DNA from: Ischnura elegans
Lineage: Eukaryota; Arthropoda; Insecta; Odonata; Coenagrionidae
Direction of reading: 5' to 3'
Assembly: GCF_921293095.1 (NCBI RefSeq)
Contig: NC_060246.1
Coordinates: 136,772,198-136,836,197, forward strand
DNA: 64,000 nt
Shown: piece by piece, positions 20,197 through 36,340 of the stretch
Layout of the letters: the number at the start of each line of letters is the position of its first letter
Position numbering within the stretch: position 1 is the stretch's first letter
Translations under genes and position numbers: made by a program
The notes under the pieces: generated by a model
Told to the model about the DNA's origin: nothing
The model's input: only the letters and a program-made list of their open reading frames with translations
The model's database searches: none

Positions 20197-21941
20197 CACC
20201 CATGTCTCGTATAGCGCAATTTCGATTAGCGCAATTTCGATATAGCGCAAATACGTTCCTCGGGGAAACATTGCAACGCAGTGTAGCCTAATCAAAACTC
20301 TTGAACGCTCTCGTGATAAAACGTGAACTTGCGCGAAGTACAAACGAAATTTCTATCATTTTACGCATATTAATGTTATTGCTTGCCTCAAAGCTTCTTT
20401 TTTGTTTATATATTAATCGAAATCTATTGCTGTGCAATGGCCAAAAGTATTACTCGTCATTGGGTCCAGATAGCCGGCTTACCGAAGTAATTTATCTCGT
20501 CTCTTTAACAGAATGATAATAAATAATTTAGATCGTTAATTAAGCGTGAGGCTAGTGGAAATGATTTTTTTCCAGCAATACGGTTTGAGACGTATTTTTG
20601 CCGTCATAGGTTATCGGGCGATTGACTTCCAGGTAGAGCGTCTACGCCGTCTACGCTGAAGCCTTCAAGGTCATCGGTATTCACGGGGGAGAAATGGAGC
20701 GGTGGCCGAGTTGCGCATGAATAGCATCAACACATATAAGGGTCGGCTATAGAGTCTCAAACACAATGGCTTCGTTCCCTCCCCGCAGTCTTAGGCCTTC
20801 TGCGTCTCAGGAATACAGTTCAGCAGTGGAAGGTGATTTAGATAGAGCCATACAGAGTAAAAACCAAGAGAATATGGCAAAAAATTGGAATGCGTGTAGA
20901 AAAATCAAGAATTTATCAATAAAAACTATAAACCTAGAAGAGGAATTTAAAGAGGTCAATTGCTTTGAAAATGGAGAGCGTCAAAGCGATATTGCGCGGA
21001 AGTTTAAACGTACGATGCCTTATTCAGAATAAAGACGAAGTTAAAACATCAGTGACCTCAGCCGCACCAACTTCAACCAAGCGGTCTACACATACGGAAA
21101 GTTCATAGAGAATCAGTACAAAAAGACGGGAGTGGTAATCGCTCAGAGACATTTAGTGAAAGCTCCGGTTGGTTCCAGCATTTAAACGGCAAGCAGGTAT
21201 TTTCAGTGCGGCGATATCAGGTGAATATGCAAGTGTTGATAGCGCAGTCACCGCAACATTTTCTGATGAACTCCAAGCTGTGATTGAAAGTGGCTCCTTT
21301 CCCCCTCAACTAGTTTTTAGTGTTGACGAGACGATATTGTTTTGGAAAAGAATGCAATCTCGTTCATTCATTTTCAGGGAAGGAAAACCTGGGTCAGGTT
21401 TCAAGGCATTTAAAGACTGTTTCACGTAGCTGCTAATGACTCGGAGGACTTCAAATTAAAATTATTTATCATTCATAAACTCCGCTAGCTATGAAATGGC
21501 ATTCAAAGTAGCATTTTCCTGTCATTTCGATGAGCGACAAAAGGGCCTGGGTGACACAATAGTTGTTTTTAGACTAGTTTGAAAAATCGTCAACTGCCGG
21601 CAACGCATTACGATCCCCTGAGATAGCAGATGTTAGCCTACCCGCACGACAGGAGGGAATTTCAAAAGCACGTAAGAATTTTTTTTAACGTGAATAAAAG
21701 TCTTTGAATGCGTGCATACTATCTTTAAAGATGTTTTAAACTATAAAAGTTTATATAAATAATGTTTTCTAAGGCTTTTTATGGGAATATAGATGTTTTA
21801 GAGGAAATTCAATACCCAAGACCTATCCTACCAGGAACGCATCCCTATCTTCCCAATGATAAAACACTCTCGTATAACGCAAATTCGTATAGCGCAAAGA
21901 CCCCGAGGAACGCATCCCTTGCGCTATACGAGACATGGGTG
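20197..21941 (+). mobile_element. Tigger/pogo-like transposon, inactive
   Basis: The ends CACCCATGTCTCGTATAGCG and CGCTATACGAGACATGGGTG are perfect inverted repeats (at least 20 bp), flanked by TA on both sides (20195-20196 and 21942-21943), the Tc1/mariner superfamily target. The N-terminal frame 20766-21030 contains LSIKTINLEEEFKEVNCFEN and GERQSDIARKF, a CENP-B type helix-turn-helix. The frame 21169-21429 contains FKRQAGIF, FPPQLVFSVDET, LFWKRMQSRSFI and GFKAFKD, the first catalytic Asp region (VDET) of a pogo-type DDE transposase. The remaining catalytic part after about 21480 is not recognisable, so the transposase is deleted as well as frame-broken. It separates trypsin genes A and B. 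Confidence 0.9.
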
Positions 21942-21943
21942 TA

Positions 21944-22584
21944 ATTGAGTTTTCAGCTCCATTTGAACGCCACGTTGAGCCAAAGTGAGCAAGGCTTTAA
22001 ATACAGCACTCGAAAAGATTATTTTAAATTAAAATAAGATATCAAACGTTCTTCAGCCGAGGACTGGGGTAATAACGTGATCATAAATATTAGATAGATT
22101 CTTATTTATATATCACTTAATTTTATTTCAATTCATCCTTTTCTGTATGGAATCTCATAACAATGCAATTTGATTGCAAATAACATGGTGTCATTACAAT
22201 TTTCAAGCTTATTAATAAATAGGTAATAAATAAAATAAATTATCATACATAAATACGCACATAAGCAAATGTTTCACGTTGAAATTTTGGCCAGTATGAG
22301 CAAGCATCACGATTATCGGTTGACTTAGGAAAAATTCACTTACTCAGCAAAAAAAAATTTATACCATAGTGATGCACCTTTTCTCCATTTTTCGGTGAAA
22401 GAGATTTGTTTCCTTCACATTTCTACCACAATTCTAAACTATACATTTTATATTCACGAATACGTCTTGGAGACACTTTTCGGGATCTACAGTTTCTTCC
22501 ATTTTTGTACTTGTTTAAATAAATTATCAGATCATTATGCTTCATCCCTATCTGCATCCATCACCACTCTCACAATGCACTATC
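21944..22584. other. Intergenic spacer downstream of gene B
   Basis: AT-rich 3' flank of gene B with no further gene recognised. A TTTATT near 22122-22130 is a distant poly(A) signal candidate on the minus strand. Confidence 0.45.
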
Positions 22585-26360
<3,776 letters not shown>

Positions 26361-26424
26361 CTTGAGGTTCTGTCTGTCCTATTCCAGGGATGGAATTGAT
26401 GTGCCTATCACGCCCAGAAATCAA

Positions 26425-26432
26425 TTTATATA
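26425..26432 (-). promoter_or_regulatory. TATA box of trypsin gene B
   Basis: TATATAAA on the minus strand, 65 nt upstream of the ATG. It matches the gene A octamer in sequence and distance. Expected transcription start is about 26395-26402. Confidence 0.75.
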
Positions 26433-27882
26433 TTCCATCCAACGGAACTTTTTTTGATGAAGTTCTCTTAGTTTGGGTTCCGATAGGTTGTAAAACTGAT
26501 ATGAGCCGAGCCCTACTTTTTTCTTTCCCACGGGATATGGGTAAAAAATGGCATCATCAACTATATTTTTTTATATGTAAGTGAGTAAATAATATCGTTT
26601 GATATTTTTTCCAGCAAAACTTTGATAAGGATTTGAGGAAATTTGAAAAACTCCATCTCGGTATCTTTTTGCCGAAAATCGCCATTTTAAGGCTGAATGG
26701 TTAAAAATGTATCAACCGACAATACTTTACTCACTGTGACTAAATTATATTCTCAGTTGAAATGCATTTTTCAGTTATATGTTTTTATTGGAAATAAGCA
26801 TTGGTTTCTGTAGTGAGATATAGTCACAATACGTTGATACTTATAACGCTTTTATCCTTTACATATAATGCTTGTGCATCATGAAACGAAATACTATAGT
26901 GATGGTAAATTTAAAGTGATGGAAAGATATGAAGAGAAATTAATGAGACGATAATATCAATACGTCTGTACATCTTGACAATGAGCAATGTGCTAAAATA
27001 TTTTCATCAATTTAGGAGATTATAGGCAATACGGACATATTTATTTCTCTACTTAATTTTACTGAAAATTGCTATTGATTTTATCGTAATCTCATAGTTA
27101 GTACAAGAATCGTTGAAAATTAAATATAACAACGTTTAAAAATGCAAAGTGAAATTTCGCTTCAGTGTTATTTTAAAAATAGTATTAAAAATTATATACA
27201 AATTTTATTTTTTAATTTTTGTCAAACCGAGAGTTTATTTAAAAAATGGAAATTGGAACGCTTGTTCTAATACCAAAAATGTACGAAGAGTACATAAACA
27301 ATTTCTGATCCGCTGATTCTATCAATCCGTTGCAAATGGTCAACTAAGTTTTACTATTAAATTTATTTGCTGCTAGAAAAAAATTGAATAACTAAACAGT
27401 GACATTAATTCTTGTATCTCTCTAAAACCATGTAATATCAAAAAAATGTTTTCTCAACAGGAAGAAGATCAAGGAGGAGCATTATGAGAAGTATCCGTGG
27501 CCTTTATAACAAATAGACTTTGAAATGCTGGTCAATGAAAATAAATTGTATTAATAGGCCAAATTTTCAAAACCTCATAATATTTATGAATTACTTATCC
27601 CTCCGAAACTGCTTTTAAAAATACAGTGAAATACTCTCTATTGCTCTGGAAAATAGGGGATTGGGAAGGTCTACCGAAAGTACATATTGTTCCCTTCCCG
27701 CAGAACTTAAAAGGCGTTCATGAGAAAGTTGAATAGAATTGAATTGCAGCGATCTATTTTCATTTTCTACGTTAAATTTGATTTGGGGAAGTTTCCTTTT
27801 TATTAGAAGATTTGGAGTTTTTCTAATGCAATTTTAAGTACCAACTCGGATGAAACAAATTGAGAGCGTGAGAAGACAAGTA
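26433..27882. other. Upstream region of gene B, then AT-rich spacer
   Basis: The segment about 26490-26540 (AGCCCTACTTTTTTCTTTCCC then ACGGGATATGGG) resembles sequence upstream of relic gene C and the orphan region at 35740-36010. Beyond that only AT-rich DNA without a recognisable gene is seen. Confidence 0.5.
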
Positions 27883-28087
27883 GTACAAGTGATTTTTCTA
27901 TAAACAGAGTTAGGTACAGAAGTTAAGTATAGAAAGCAAACTTAATCAACCAGATATTTATTAGTGCAATTCCACTCGATATCACCACAGAAAGGAGGCA
28001 CATTCGTATTCCTTGGCCACCAAGTTTTTGTATATTTATTCTATCAGCTTCTGTACCTATCTCTAACCAGAAAAAAACCACTTGTAC
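27883..28087. mobile_element. Candidate MITE with long degenerate inverted ends
   Basis: The left end reads GTACAAGTGATTTTTCT ... AGAGTTAGGTACAGAAG. The right end in reverse complement reads GTACAAGTGGTTTTTTTCT ... AGAGATAGGTACAGAAG. The arms pair over about 45 bp with mismatches. Target duplication unclear. Confidence 0.6.
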
Positions 28088-28200
28088 CCCTTTTCTTCTC
28101 ATCCCCTTAATTGATTTTAACGCCCGACGAAATGGTCGACTGGTTGCGTTATATTTTTTATAATAATGTTGATAATAATAAGCATGAAATACAGTGTCAA

Positions 28201-28543
28201 TCTATGTACGTATATAAAAGAGGATGCCTGTTTGTCTGTCCGTTATGAGTTTCCATACGACTGCACGGGTTGCAACCAAAATTTGCCCATAGTTGAATCT
28301 CATTCTCCCAAACCCCGTGGTGCTGGTTGCATCCTTTGCGTCATTTTCTCATCAAAGTTTGCCACTTCACGTAAATCAACTCCTGCGGTTGGACATCCTA
28401 CCAGTTAGGCACACCTATCGACACGCTCTTATGGAAAACGTAAAATTGTTCTATAATAATAAAATCAAAGTTCCCCACCCAAAATCAAGTTTCCCACTTC
28501 TCTCGATATTATCCTTCTCGAGCAACGCCGGGAGGCATGTTAG
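28201..28543 (+). mobile_element. Non-autonomous Helitron-like element
   Basis: Starts TCTATGTACGTATATAAAAG followed by a TGTTTGTCTGTCCGTTA-type segment, and ends GCAACGCCGGGAGGCATGTTAG. The host base before is A (28200) and after is T (28544), the A|T insertion site used by Helitrons. A 5'-TC start, a GC-rich 3' end and the absence of inverted repeats agree. No Rep/helicase is encoded. Confidence 0.65.
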
Positions 28544-28620
28544 TAAATAATATACGAGAAGTTAAGTGCATTCCTATAAGTAATTTTTCACATCATACTC
28601 ATTTTTTAAAACGGAATACC

Positions 28621-28815
28621 TTAAGTACACCAACGGATGAAGTTCGCCACGAAAAAATATTTGACTAAGCCGGGATCCGAACCCGGATCTCCCGATTGCC
28701 GGGCAGGTGTGCTAGCCAGTTACACAAACACCTGGCAATCGGAAAATCCGGGTTCGTATCCCGACTAAGTCAAATATTTTTTCATGGCGACCTTCATCCG
28801 TTGGTGTATTTAACC
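28621..28815. repeat. Palindrome containing tRNA-like B boxes
   Basis: Left arm: ACACCAACGGATGAAG, AAAAAATATTTGACTAAG, GGGATCCGAACCCGGAT, CCCGATTGCC. Right arm (28815 backwards) repeats these in reverse complement with few changes. The arms are about 88 bp and the spacer about 15-20 bp (GCTAGCCAGTTACAC). On the minus strand TAACTGGCTAGCACACC and GGGTTCGGATCCC look like A and B boxes of a tRNA-derived promoter. Confidence 0.65.
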
Positions 28816-28855
28816 ATAGAGTAAGTATATTCTTACTCTATGATTTAACTTTGCA
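28816..28855. repeat. Short hairpin beside the tRNA-like palindrome
   Basis: ATAGAGTAAG and CTTACTCTAT face each other across ATATT at about 28816-28842. No run of T follows, so no terminator role is claimed. Confidence 0.5.
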
Positions 28856-28865
28856 CCCGTGCGCG

Positions 28866-30807
28866 TTAATGCGTACAGAGTCACTTTCTCCTGCAGGGTA
28901 TATCTTATTTTGGAGTAAAATCACTCGAACCCGCGGTTCATGGCCATAGGGGGTACATTCACAATACCCATATGGGGAAATTGTGTGAGGGTTTGGCCCT
29001 AACATCGCGCCTCCTATGACTGCGCATACAGAAATTCTTCTTCGCCTCGGAATGAGTCACGGCTTCGGATGATTTTGCGATAAATGATAGCATGGGGAGT
29101 CTGCTCTGGGAATCACCGCGTTACCCTTCCTCGAAGCAACGTTTCCCCTCTCTTCTTACCATTGGAGAATCAAGGGCGCGCCCTTGGTGGATCGAAATAG
29201 GTCTATGGCGACGTGCGCTCTCAGACTGCCGTCTCTTAACCGTGACACAAATTAGCCGCTATCTCGTGGACCAATTTTTCATGATCGGCAGGAAGTTCGT
29301 TTCGTTCATGAAAGATGATATGCGTATCATTCGGACTAATCATTGTGGGAGATATAAGGTAGGGGAGAGGGGAATCCTTCCTGAATCCGTGAGAATATTT
29401 TTTTGTACTACAGTCTTCCCATCTTAATTTGCCCCTAGGGCATTTGACATTGCAGAAAATAGGAAACGTGCAAAAATATTTACGCTATAAATAAGTTATA
29501 TTTAAGTTATAAATACGCATCAGCGAAGGAGACTAGCCACAGTATGGATATTGATTTCTTTCCATAAATTTAATTTGACTTAAAATTAAAATCAAATCGA
29601 TTGATTATCATTGATTTTATCGTAGTCGTATCACACCTTTTGTATCATAGTTGCCTCTTAAATGTCAGATTTTGATGGATAATATTATGGAATTTTACCT
29701 CTGACTGTTTGTGGTATTACTTAAATCTTCCTAGATATTTTGAAACGAATTTAAAATACACAGATTTCCTTGTCGTTAGAACTCTTACCTCTCGACCAGA
29801 AAATCCTCAGTTCAAATCTCGTGTGAAGCGTTTAACAGTCCAATGCTCCCATTCGGGAACAGATTTATAAAAAATTCATAAAAATTATATTTCGTATCTG
29901 TGACTACTTTTATAGCTTTTGTTGTTTGCTAGTATTTTTTAAGTAAACCGCATGACTTTTGTATACATTGGTCGTTAACTATACATTTTCAAAATTGGTT
30001 ATTTTCATCACTCTGTGGTGAGTATGCAATTTATTCGATATTTTTCTCAACACTCGCCCTCCAGTAACAAATGATCATTTTTTTCAAATGATCAATATAT
30101 ATATTACGTTGTTATGCTTATTTTATTGGTCAAAATGCAAAATTATATTCGGAACGAAACAGTGCAAGTCTCGCAAGACGTCTATTTGATTAAAATATTA
30201 TATCCAGGAAATATTACATCGTATATTTAAAAAAATTATTAAAATATTTTTCCAGGAAATATTATATCGTATATTTGATTAAATTGCCTCTTCCGCAAAG
30301 TGTGATCGTTCTTCACGGTCATTCTCTCCCGGATTCGAATTTTAAAGTTTCAACAAAAACTGCGAAGGAAGGGGTTGGCTTAGTAAAAATATATGTGTAA
30401 TTTGGTAATAAAATATTAGTAATTTCACGACTATAATGTGTGAGATTGAAAAAATTTGAACTGTTATAATCCAAGGCAAAACCTCAAATTATGTATTATC
30501 ATTTTCCGTCCAAATTTCCGATATTTGCCTAGCATATGATGTAATGGTAAAACAACGCACCCAGCAATATAAATTATAAAATTGGATTTACAGTGTAATG
30601 TGAAGATTGGACTGCAAAGCTGTAGTTTTTTCTTCGAAGAAAGACAATAATCAGTGCTTTCGCTGCCGTTGAAACTTGATGCTTCTTTGATGAGAGGCCA
30701 TTTCCTGAAATAAGTTGCATTGCCATTCAGATGAAGTCAATCAAGAAGTTTTGGAAGTTGGAAGAAATAAAAGCACTGCATAGTATAAGTAACTTCGTAC
30801 ACAGTCA
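28866..30807. other. No gene recognised
   Basis: One open frame at 29092-29427 exists on the plus strand but shows no family motif. Otherwise AT-rich non-coding DNA. Confidence 0.45.
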
Positions 30808-30850
30808 GGCGCACGGGTGCAAAGTTATATGTTATGGTTTACTCGTACTC

Positions 30851-30981
30851 AACGTACTCCGAGGGTATTCCGAACAGAATACACTCGGAGTACGTTGCGG
30901 CCCAGGATTTGGCACAGTCTCTGGTTGACATTGAAAATTTTAGGAACCTACTTATCTCACTCGTGATCTTGTCACGAGATA
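30851..30981. repeat. Two adjacent hairpins
   Basis: The first pairs AACGTACTCCGAG..GTATTC with GAATAC.CTCGGAGTACGTT (30851-30896). The second pairs ACTTATCTC...GTGA with TCACGAGATAAGT (about 30949-30982). Just upstream, GCACGGGTGCAAAGTTA (about 30811-30828) is the reverse complement of a stretch at about 28846-28864. Confidence 0.55.
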
Positions 30982-30984
30982 AGT

Positions 30985-32665
30985 TTCCGTAAGCGCGAAA
31001 TAGAGATAGGACTGAAAAACACCCGATTTTGGATTGTGGACGAGACAAGTTTTTTGACAATAAGAGTTTTTTTTCATGAACTTGATCTAATATCTCATTT
31101 TTTCCGCATCAGATATTCTTATCTCTAAAATACTGCGTTCATATGTAGGCCAGACAAGAAGGAACGAGATGGCTTTCATTAGTTGGGTGTCATAATTCGT
31201 TACAATTTTTCCCCACCTTATATTTGATCAACAGAGGGAAGTAAAAAAATTTGATATCTCTTTTTTCCCGTTTACAATAATGATTTTTAGCCAAGAGAAT
31301 TGGGAATTGGAAGTTGATGCCTCGCAGAGCTGAAACATTGCCATCAAATTAGCTGATATGAGGAAGAAAATTGGCGGAACAGTTGGCTTAAAGTCTATTG
31401 TTCGATTCGTGGCCAAGGGAATTTTTTTCTCGTGGGAATTAATGTAAATTTTACCGCCGTTATCGCGGCTAGTTTCAAATATGTCAAATTAACTATTTAA
31501 ATCAAAGTTGATAAGAGAATCTCAGTCCGGAACTTGACATGTACAACATAAATATACTTAATTTTAGAATCACTCCAGTCGGTGGTGGCTGAATGTGGTC
31601 TAGAACTCGTTGAGATGCAGTTGAAATTAATCCTTTGCGTTCCAACGTCGAAGCTGGCTCGACGGGCCTGGTACAAGCATCAGGTCCAACGTTAATTTGA
31701 GCTCAACATCATAAGGGGATTATACAAGGGTAATGTTTCTAGAGATGTCAATATAATAAAAGATATAATTTTTAAACAATAAACTATTTAATTTAACCTA
31801 TAGCATAATACAACAGCCAGAGGAATTTTACTTTAAACGGCAAAATAAAATATTTAAAAGGCACCTATGAATCGTGTCTATTATTTTTTTTATAGAAATT
31901 TATTTGGACCAGACTATTTGGATTGAAAAAATTGGACCGCAAAGGGTTAACACTGTGAGGTCCTATTTCCTCATACTTGCACCCACGAATATTACAATAG
32001 AGGATCCTCAAGTCGGCCTCTAAATGTGCTTTCACACACCGCGCATGTAAATGTGTTTAAGAAAGTCGCCACATGCGTCGCTGGTGGATATAGTGATCCG
32101 AGTTTCACGGGGAAATAAGGAATAATTGGGGGTGTAAACCGAAATTTATATACTTGATAATGTGATCTAAAAAATTCATAACTTTTCAATTCAATTCCTC
32201 GCATTACAAACATTATACTGAAAAATATTGGAAAAAAGTGAATCGCATTGCACTCATCACCGCGCAGTGGACAGTTTTGAAAACCGATTAAATGGCGACC
32301 TAAGTGGCATCAGAAATCAGCCTTCTATTGTTGAATTGGAGTCCCCCTCTATGCAGTCCCCTGGCTTGTCTTGGACCTTTTGTTATCTCTCTCTGTTCTC
32401 TGATCTCTGTTGGAGCTGTGGAGGAGATGAAATCGCTAGGTTTTAATTTAGCAGATGCATAACCACCCTCTCTATGTGTAATCAGCTTGAGTAGGCTCGT
32501 ACGTGGAAATTAAATGACAGAAAATCAAATATTGGCCCAGCACCTAAGATAAATAAGACTTCGGTCTTTTCATGGCCAATGCCGAACTCGAGCTAAGAAC
32601 GGAAAACCACCTGAATCAGGTGTGGTATATATTTATACGTATGAGTCTATGACTGTGGGTGAATG
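30985..32665. other. No gene recognised
   Basis: Non-coding AT-rich sequence. Short frames only. Confidence 0.45.
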
Positions 32666-32680
32666 TGAGTTGCACCCATT

Positions 32681-32866
32681 ACATTCTTTATTTATTTATT
32701 TCCAACTTCCCCCTAAACAGCACTTTAAGGCCGTTACAACGGAGGATAAACAATACACAACACAAACATCCATGCCCTGGATAGGGACCACCTACCCAGG
32801 TGGGATTCGAACCCACGACCGAGGGTTTGGCAGGCGAGGACTTTACCCCACCTCCGCCGAGGCCGA
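32681..32866 (-). mobile_element. tRNA-derived SINE with target duplication
   Basis: The minus strand has a tRNA-like head with a B box in GTGGGTTCGAATCCCACC (about 32798-32815), then a body, then an AAATAAATAAATAAA tail at the low-coordinate end. The octamer CACCCATT flanks it at 32673-32680 and 32867-32874. Polymerase III promoter, A-rich tail and direct repeats together mark a SINE. Confidence 0.8.
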
Positions 32867-32880
32867 CACCCATTCTTGAT

Positions 32881-34454
32881 TTTGAGCTCCGCGAGGAAGC
32901 TATCTTCGCTCTTCCACTATGAGTGGCCCTGTGGAAAAAAAACCGATTGCATTCAAGGGAAGATTTTTGAAGGTTATTCTAGGTCTACAATAGGTTTTTT
33001 CCTCGAATTCTTATTTTAATAATATAAGCACTTTTAGGCATTTGCATAGGGAAATTTAGGCATTTACGTGCTAAAATAGGTTTGTATGAAAATTCATGGT
33101 GAAAAAAAAACCAGTACTATTCCACAAGTTTTTATTATTAGCTGACAACTAGTTCCGATGTTTATACCGTCATTATCAAGATTTCTAATATCTCCGGTCT
33201 GTCTCTCTTTGCATATTGAATTTGTCTTCACCTCGGCACTAGGTGTATTTCACTTACCACTTATGTCAGTAATCCTAATGTGTTCCTCCTTCACCTTCGT
33301 TCACTCAACATTGCACGCATAATAAGGCCCTTATTCTGTCTCAAATAGATAGCCACAACTCTTTTCGGAGATTATGAATATATGATTTTATTGTGAGATA
33401 TTGTATTTTCCTTAAGTATACTTCAAGAATAATCGATATGACCGTGATATAAATAATATAAGCCATAAATGTTATCAAATCATTTCAGTTGTAGCGTATA
33501 AATGGATAAAGGTATCGAATAAAGTGAAACTATGGAGGGTTGACGATGGAGAGTTTGAAGAATACTAAGTCTAGTTGGTATGGACCTCAAAAGTCCAGAC
33601 TCGAGTCTCGGTGAAGCCTTTCGAATCCTTCACTTAAAAACATCCTCGTGGAGCAGCTTTATTTTAGACAGAACTTCGCGAGAAATTAACCAGTGGAAAG
33701 CAGGAAAGTAGTGCTGCCCTTAAAATAGAGGAGTGGTTTTACTCGAATGAGTCTTTACACGCAGTGAATTTTAACCTAACTAAAAAGTTGTATCCTTATT
33801 AACCTCTACCCTGAGACGAGAGCGCGCTGAGGATGTAAGCTACAAGTTTCCGACTCCGTTCTGAGTCAATTTTAATGTCAATTTAGTGCCGGATATGATT
33901 GATGCTAGATTAATATGGCTTAAGTAACTTACAGATCTTAAAATAATATTGCAAAATTTCGTTGAATCGATTCTGTGGCATATTCCTTTAAGATTCTGGA
34001 ATGGATCACTTTTAAAGACATTGAAGGCTAAAAGGGTCGCCACCCGGGCCTGAAGTGTTGAAAATTATTCTTAAACCTTATTATGCCAGACTATTTGTAA
34101 TGTAGTAACTTCAAGTAGGTATTAGGACATGATACGGTCACGTAAGCATCTGGTGGTGTGGAAGAATGATGTATCCACTACAGAATAATAACGGCCGGAT
34201 TTATTTTTTCTGTTTGGTTGATGTAATACTCGATAATTTCTTTTTAAATCGCTCTAGTTGGGTTTCAGCGGGCTCTTCTGCTATAAATAATATAATTAAG
34301 ACTGATTCTTAATACATTAAAGCAAATTTCGGCAGGTAAAGGGCTTAAGCTCAGTTTAAATGAGCTCTGATGCGAATAGGATAGGGTCTTTTGGTGGCAG
34401 GATATTTTTAGGACTAATCTATTTCGCCACAGCAATACTATCAACTACTTCACA
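32881..34454. other. No gene recognised
   Basis: AT-rich spacer. About 33565-33620 (TCCAGACTCGAGTCTCGGTG) vaguely recalls a tRNA T-arm, but it is not supported further. Confidence 0.4.
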
Positions 34455-34741
34455 CAGTGGCGTAGCCAGGATTTTGAAATGGTTTATGGTTTTAAGATTT
34501 CGGGGAACTTCCGGCGTGTATGGAAAACACCCCAGGGCAAAGGGGGTCCTTCCCCGGAAAATTTTGGGATTATTGATGCTGAAAACGTGATTTTTAGGAC
34601 TCAAAAGCAGTAATTTTATACGAGCAGTAATTTTATAAAGTTATTTTTTTAGGCCATCTTACTTGTTTTTAGGGCCTCTTTTAAAGACTCAAGGGGGTCG
34701 TAACTCGGAAACCCTCCCCCCCCCCCGTGGCTACGCCACTG
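34455..34741. mobile_element. hAT-type MITE, family 2
   Basis: Begins CAGTGGCGTAGCCAGGATTT and ends GTGGCTACGCCACTG, inverted repeats of about 13-15 bp. It shares its body with the copy at 12274 (GGGGAACTTCCGG / GTATGGAAAA words). Flanks ACTTCACA and CATTCACA match at 6 of 8 positions. Confidence 0.75.
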
Positions 34742-34750
34742 CCATTCACA

Positions 34751-35739
34751 TAATTAGCATGAAGAAGATATCTCTCTCGAGGAAGGCATCTAAAATCAGT
34801 GGATTTCTCATCAATACCTACTCGTTTTACATAATATTATCGGAAAATTTTCTTCACGCTGTTTGGGGAAATAATTTCTGTCTTTCTAAATTACATTCAT
34901 AAGACTTGTGCATTCAAGGGATAGAGGTGATTGCTATGTTTATGGAAAAAAATGACCATGAATTTGCTTATATCTAATTAGATTATGAGCGTGGTGATTT
35001 TTCCGCCATGCCAATATATCCTCATTCAAGTTATCATATTATATCTCCGAAATGTTTTTAGGTAGTTTGCTATCAAAATATCGAAGTTCACAAAAAAACT
35101 AGTCCGTCAAAAGCTGTGTCACGGCTAGACTGAAGTAGGTGGGCAATTGAGATGGGATGAGATAAGTAGCAATTTTTATTTCTTGTGCGAGGTACTTTTA
35201 TTTCACATTAAAATTAATTTTAAAATATTTAAAACCATAAATGTCTCTTCCTGTGGCTTCACTCTTGCCATTTGTCATTAACTCTATTCATTATTTAATG
35301 TAATGTAGATTCACACGGTCATTTCATTTAGCCAAGCTCCTAGATATTGAACATGACTGTTTCAGAGCAAGTTTAAGGAACTCACAATCGCTGTGAAAAT
35401 ATAGAATATACGCCATCATTTATTACATACAAATCCTTGTTATTTATTGTAATTACTATTAAATGTGCTCGTCTGTATCAATGAAAGCACACAATACATC
35501 ATGTTTTCTCACGTAGCATTCGGTATTTTCCCATCCCATGTTTTTCCATCAGGTTCGGTATTTTAATTTTCTGTTTTTTTTTGTTGAAAATGGATCGCGA
35601 ATACGAGATAAGTACGAACGCGGAAAATATGATCCACTGAACCTTCATCACCATGATCCATGTTCATTTACATTGGTGAAAGAGATTTGAAGAAATTGCC
35701 CGAGGAAGAGATGTAAATACATCATGCTACCATTTTGCG
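34751..35739. other. No gene recognised
   Basis: AT-rich spacer. No signal-peptide exon like those of genes A-C could be found next to the orphan upstream region that follows. Confidence 0.45.
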
Positions 35740-36010
35740 TGCAGACATATCGTTAATTGAGTGATGTTTGCTAAGACTGAGTTTTTTAGGATTGATATAT
35801 AGGAAAGCCCTACTTTAATATCTAATATTCTCGGGAATTAGAAGTTTTTTTTAAAGAAAGTCGTCGATAGAGAATGATAGTACACCGAAAAAGTGCGACT
35901 GAGTGGTCACTATTGATAAGAATCAAAATATTTGTTCTGTTTTTGTCGATCGTTCGCAAAGCGTTTTCAATCTTTGGTCGCACAGAGATAAGAGACGCAG
36001 TAACCATATT
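35740..36010 (-). promoter_or_regulatory. Orphan copy of trypsin upstream DNA
   Basis: It parallels the DNA upstream of relic gene C (51970-52215) word by word: GCAGACAT.TCGTTAATTGA, AGTCCTACTT/AGCCCTACTT, TTCTCG.GGAAT..GAAG, GTGGTC or TTGGTC, and the run GATTGATAAGAATCAAAATA/TATTGATAAGAATCAAAATA continuing to TTTGTTCTG. A weaker trace occurs upstream of gene B. No exon follows on the minus strand, so this looks like what is left of a deleted paralogue, or a dispersed upstream repeat. Confidence 0.55.
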
Positions 36011-36340
36011 TATTCACTATCCATCATATAAACTTGTGTTCCAATCTACGGAAATGGGCATATTAAGTTTTTAATTTGTCAATTTAGCAATGAGATTCCA
36101 CATAGTTTTCCAGTTCTTTTTGTGGTCAAGCCACGTAGAATTAAAAATTTTGATAGTACATTTCCATTTTAAACTAAACACTTATGATGACATCCCAATG
36201 TGACCCAGTCCATAAGAGTGTGTAGTATTTAAAAAAAAAAGGTCAATTCTCGCTCTGAAAACAATGCACAGACTGCATCGATACATCACCCAAGACTACT
36301 CATTTCTTTCAATATTTCTTCTTTCTCTCTATCCTTTCTA
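36011..36340. other. No gene recognised
   Basis: Plain spacer between the orphan upstream region and a transposon-like end. Confidence 0.4.

Noticed and set aside
29092-29427. 111-codon open frame as a gene
   Set aside because: No recognisable domain, and composition fits a chance frame in a GC-richer patch.
29770-29825. tRNA-like segment with CAGTTCAAATCTCG
   Set aside because: The B-box resemblance is weak and there is no A box or stem structure; may be a decayed SINE.
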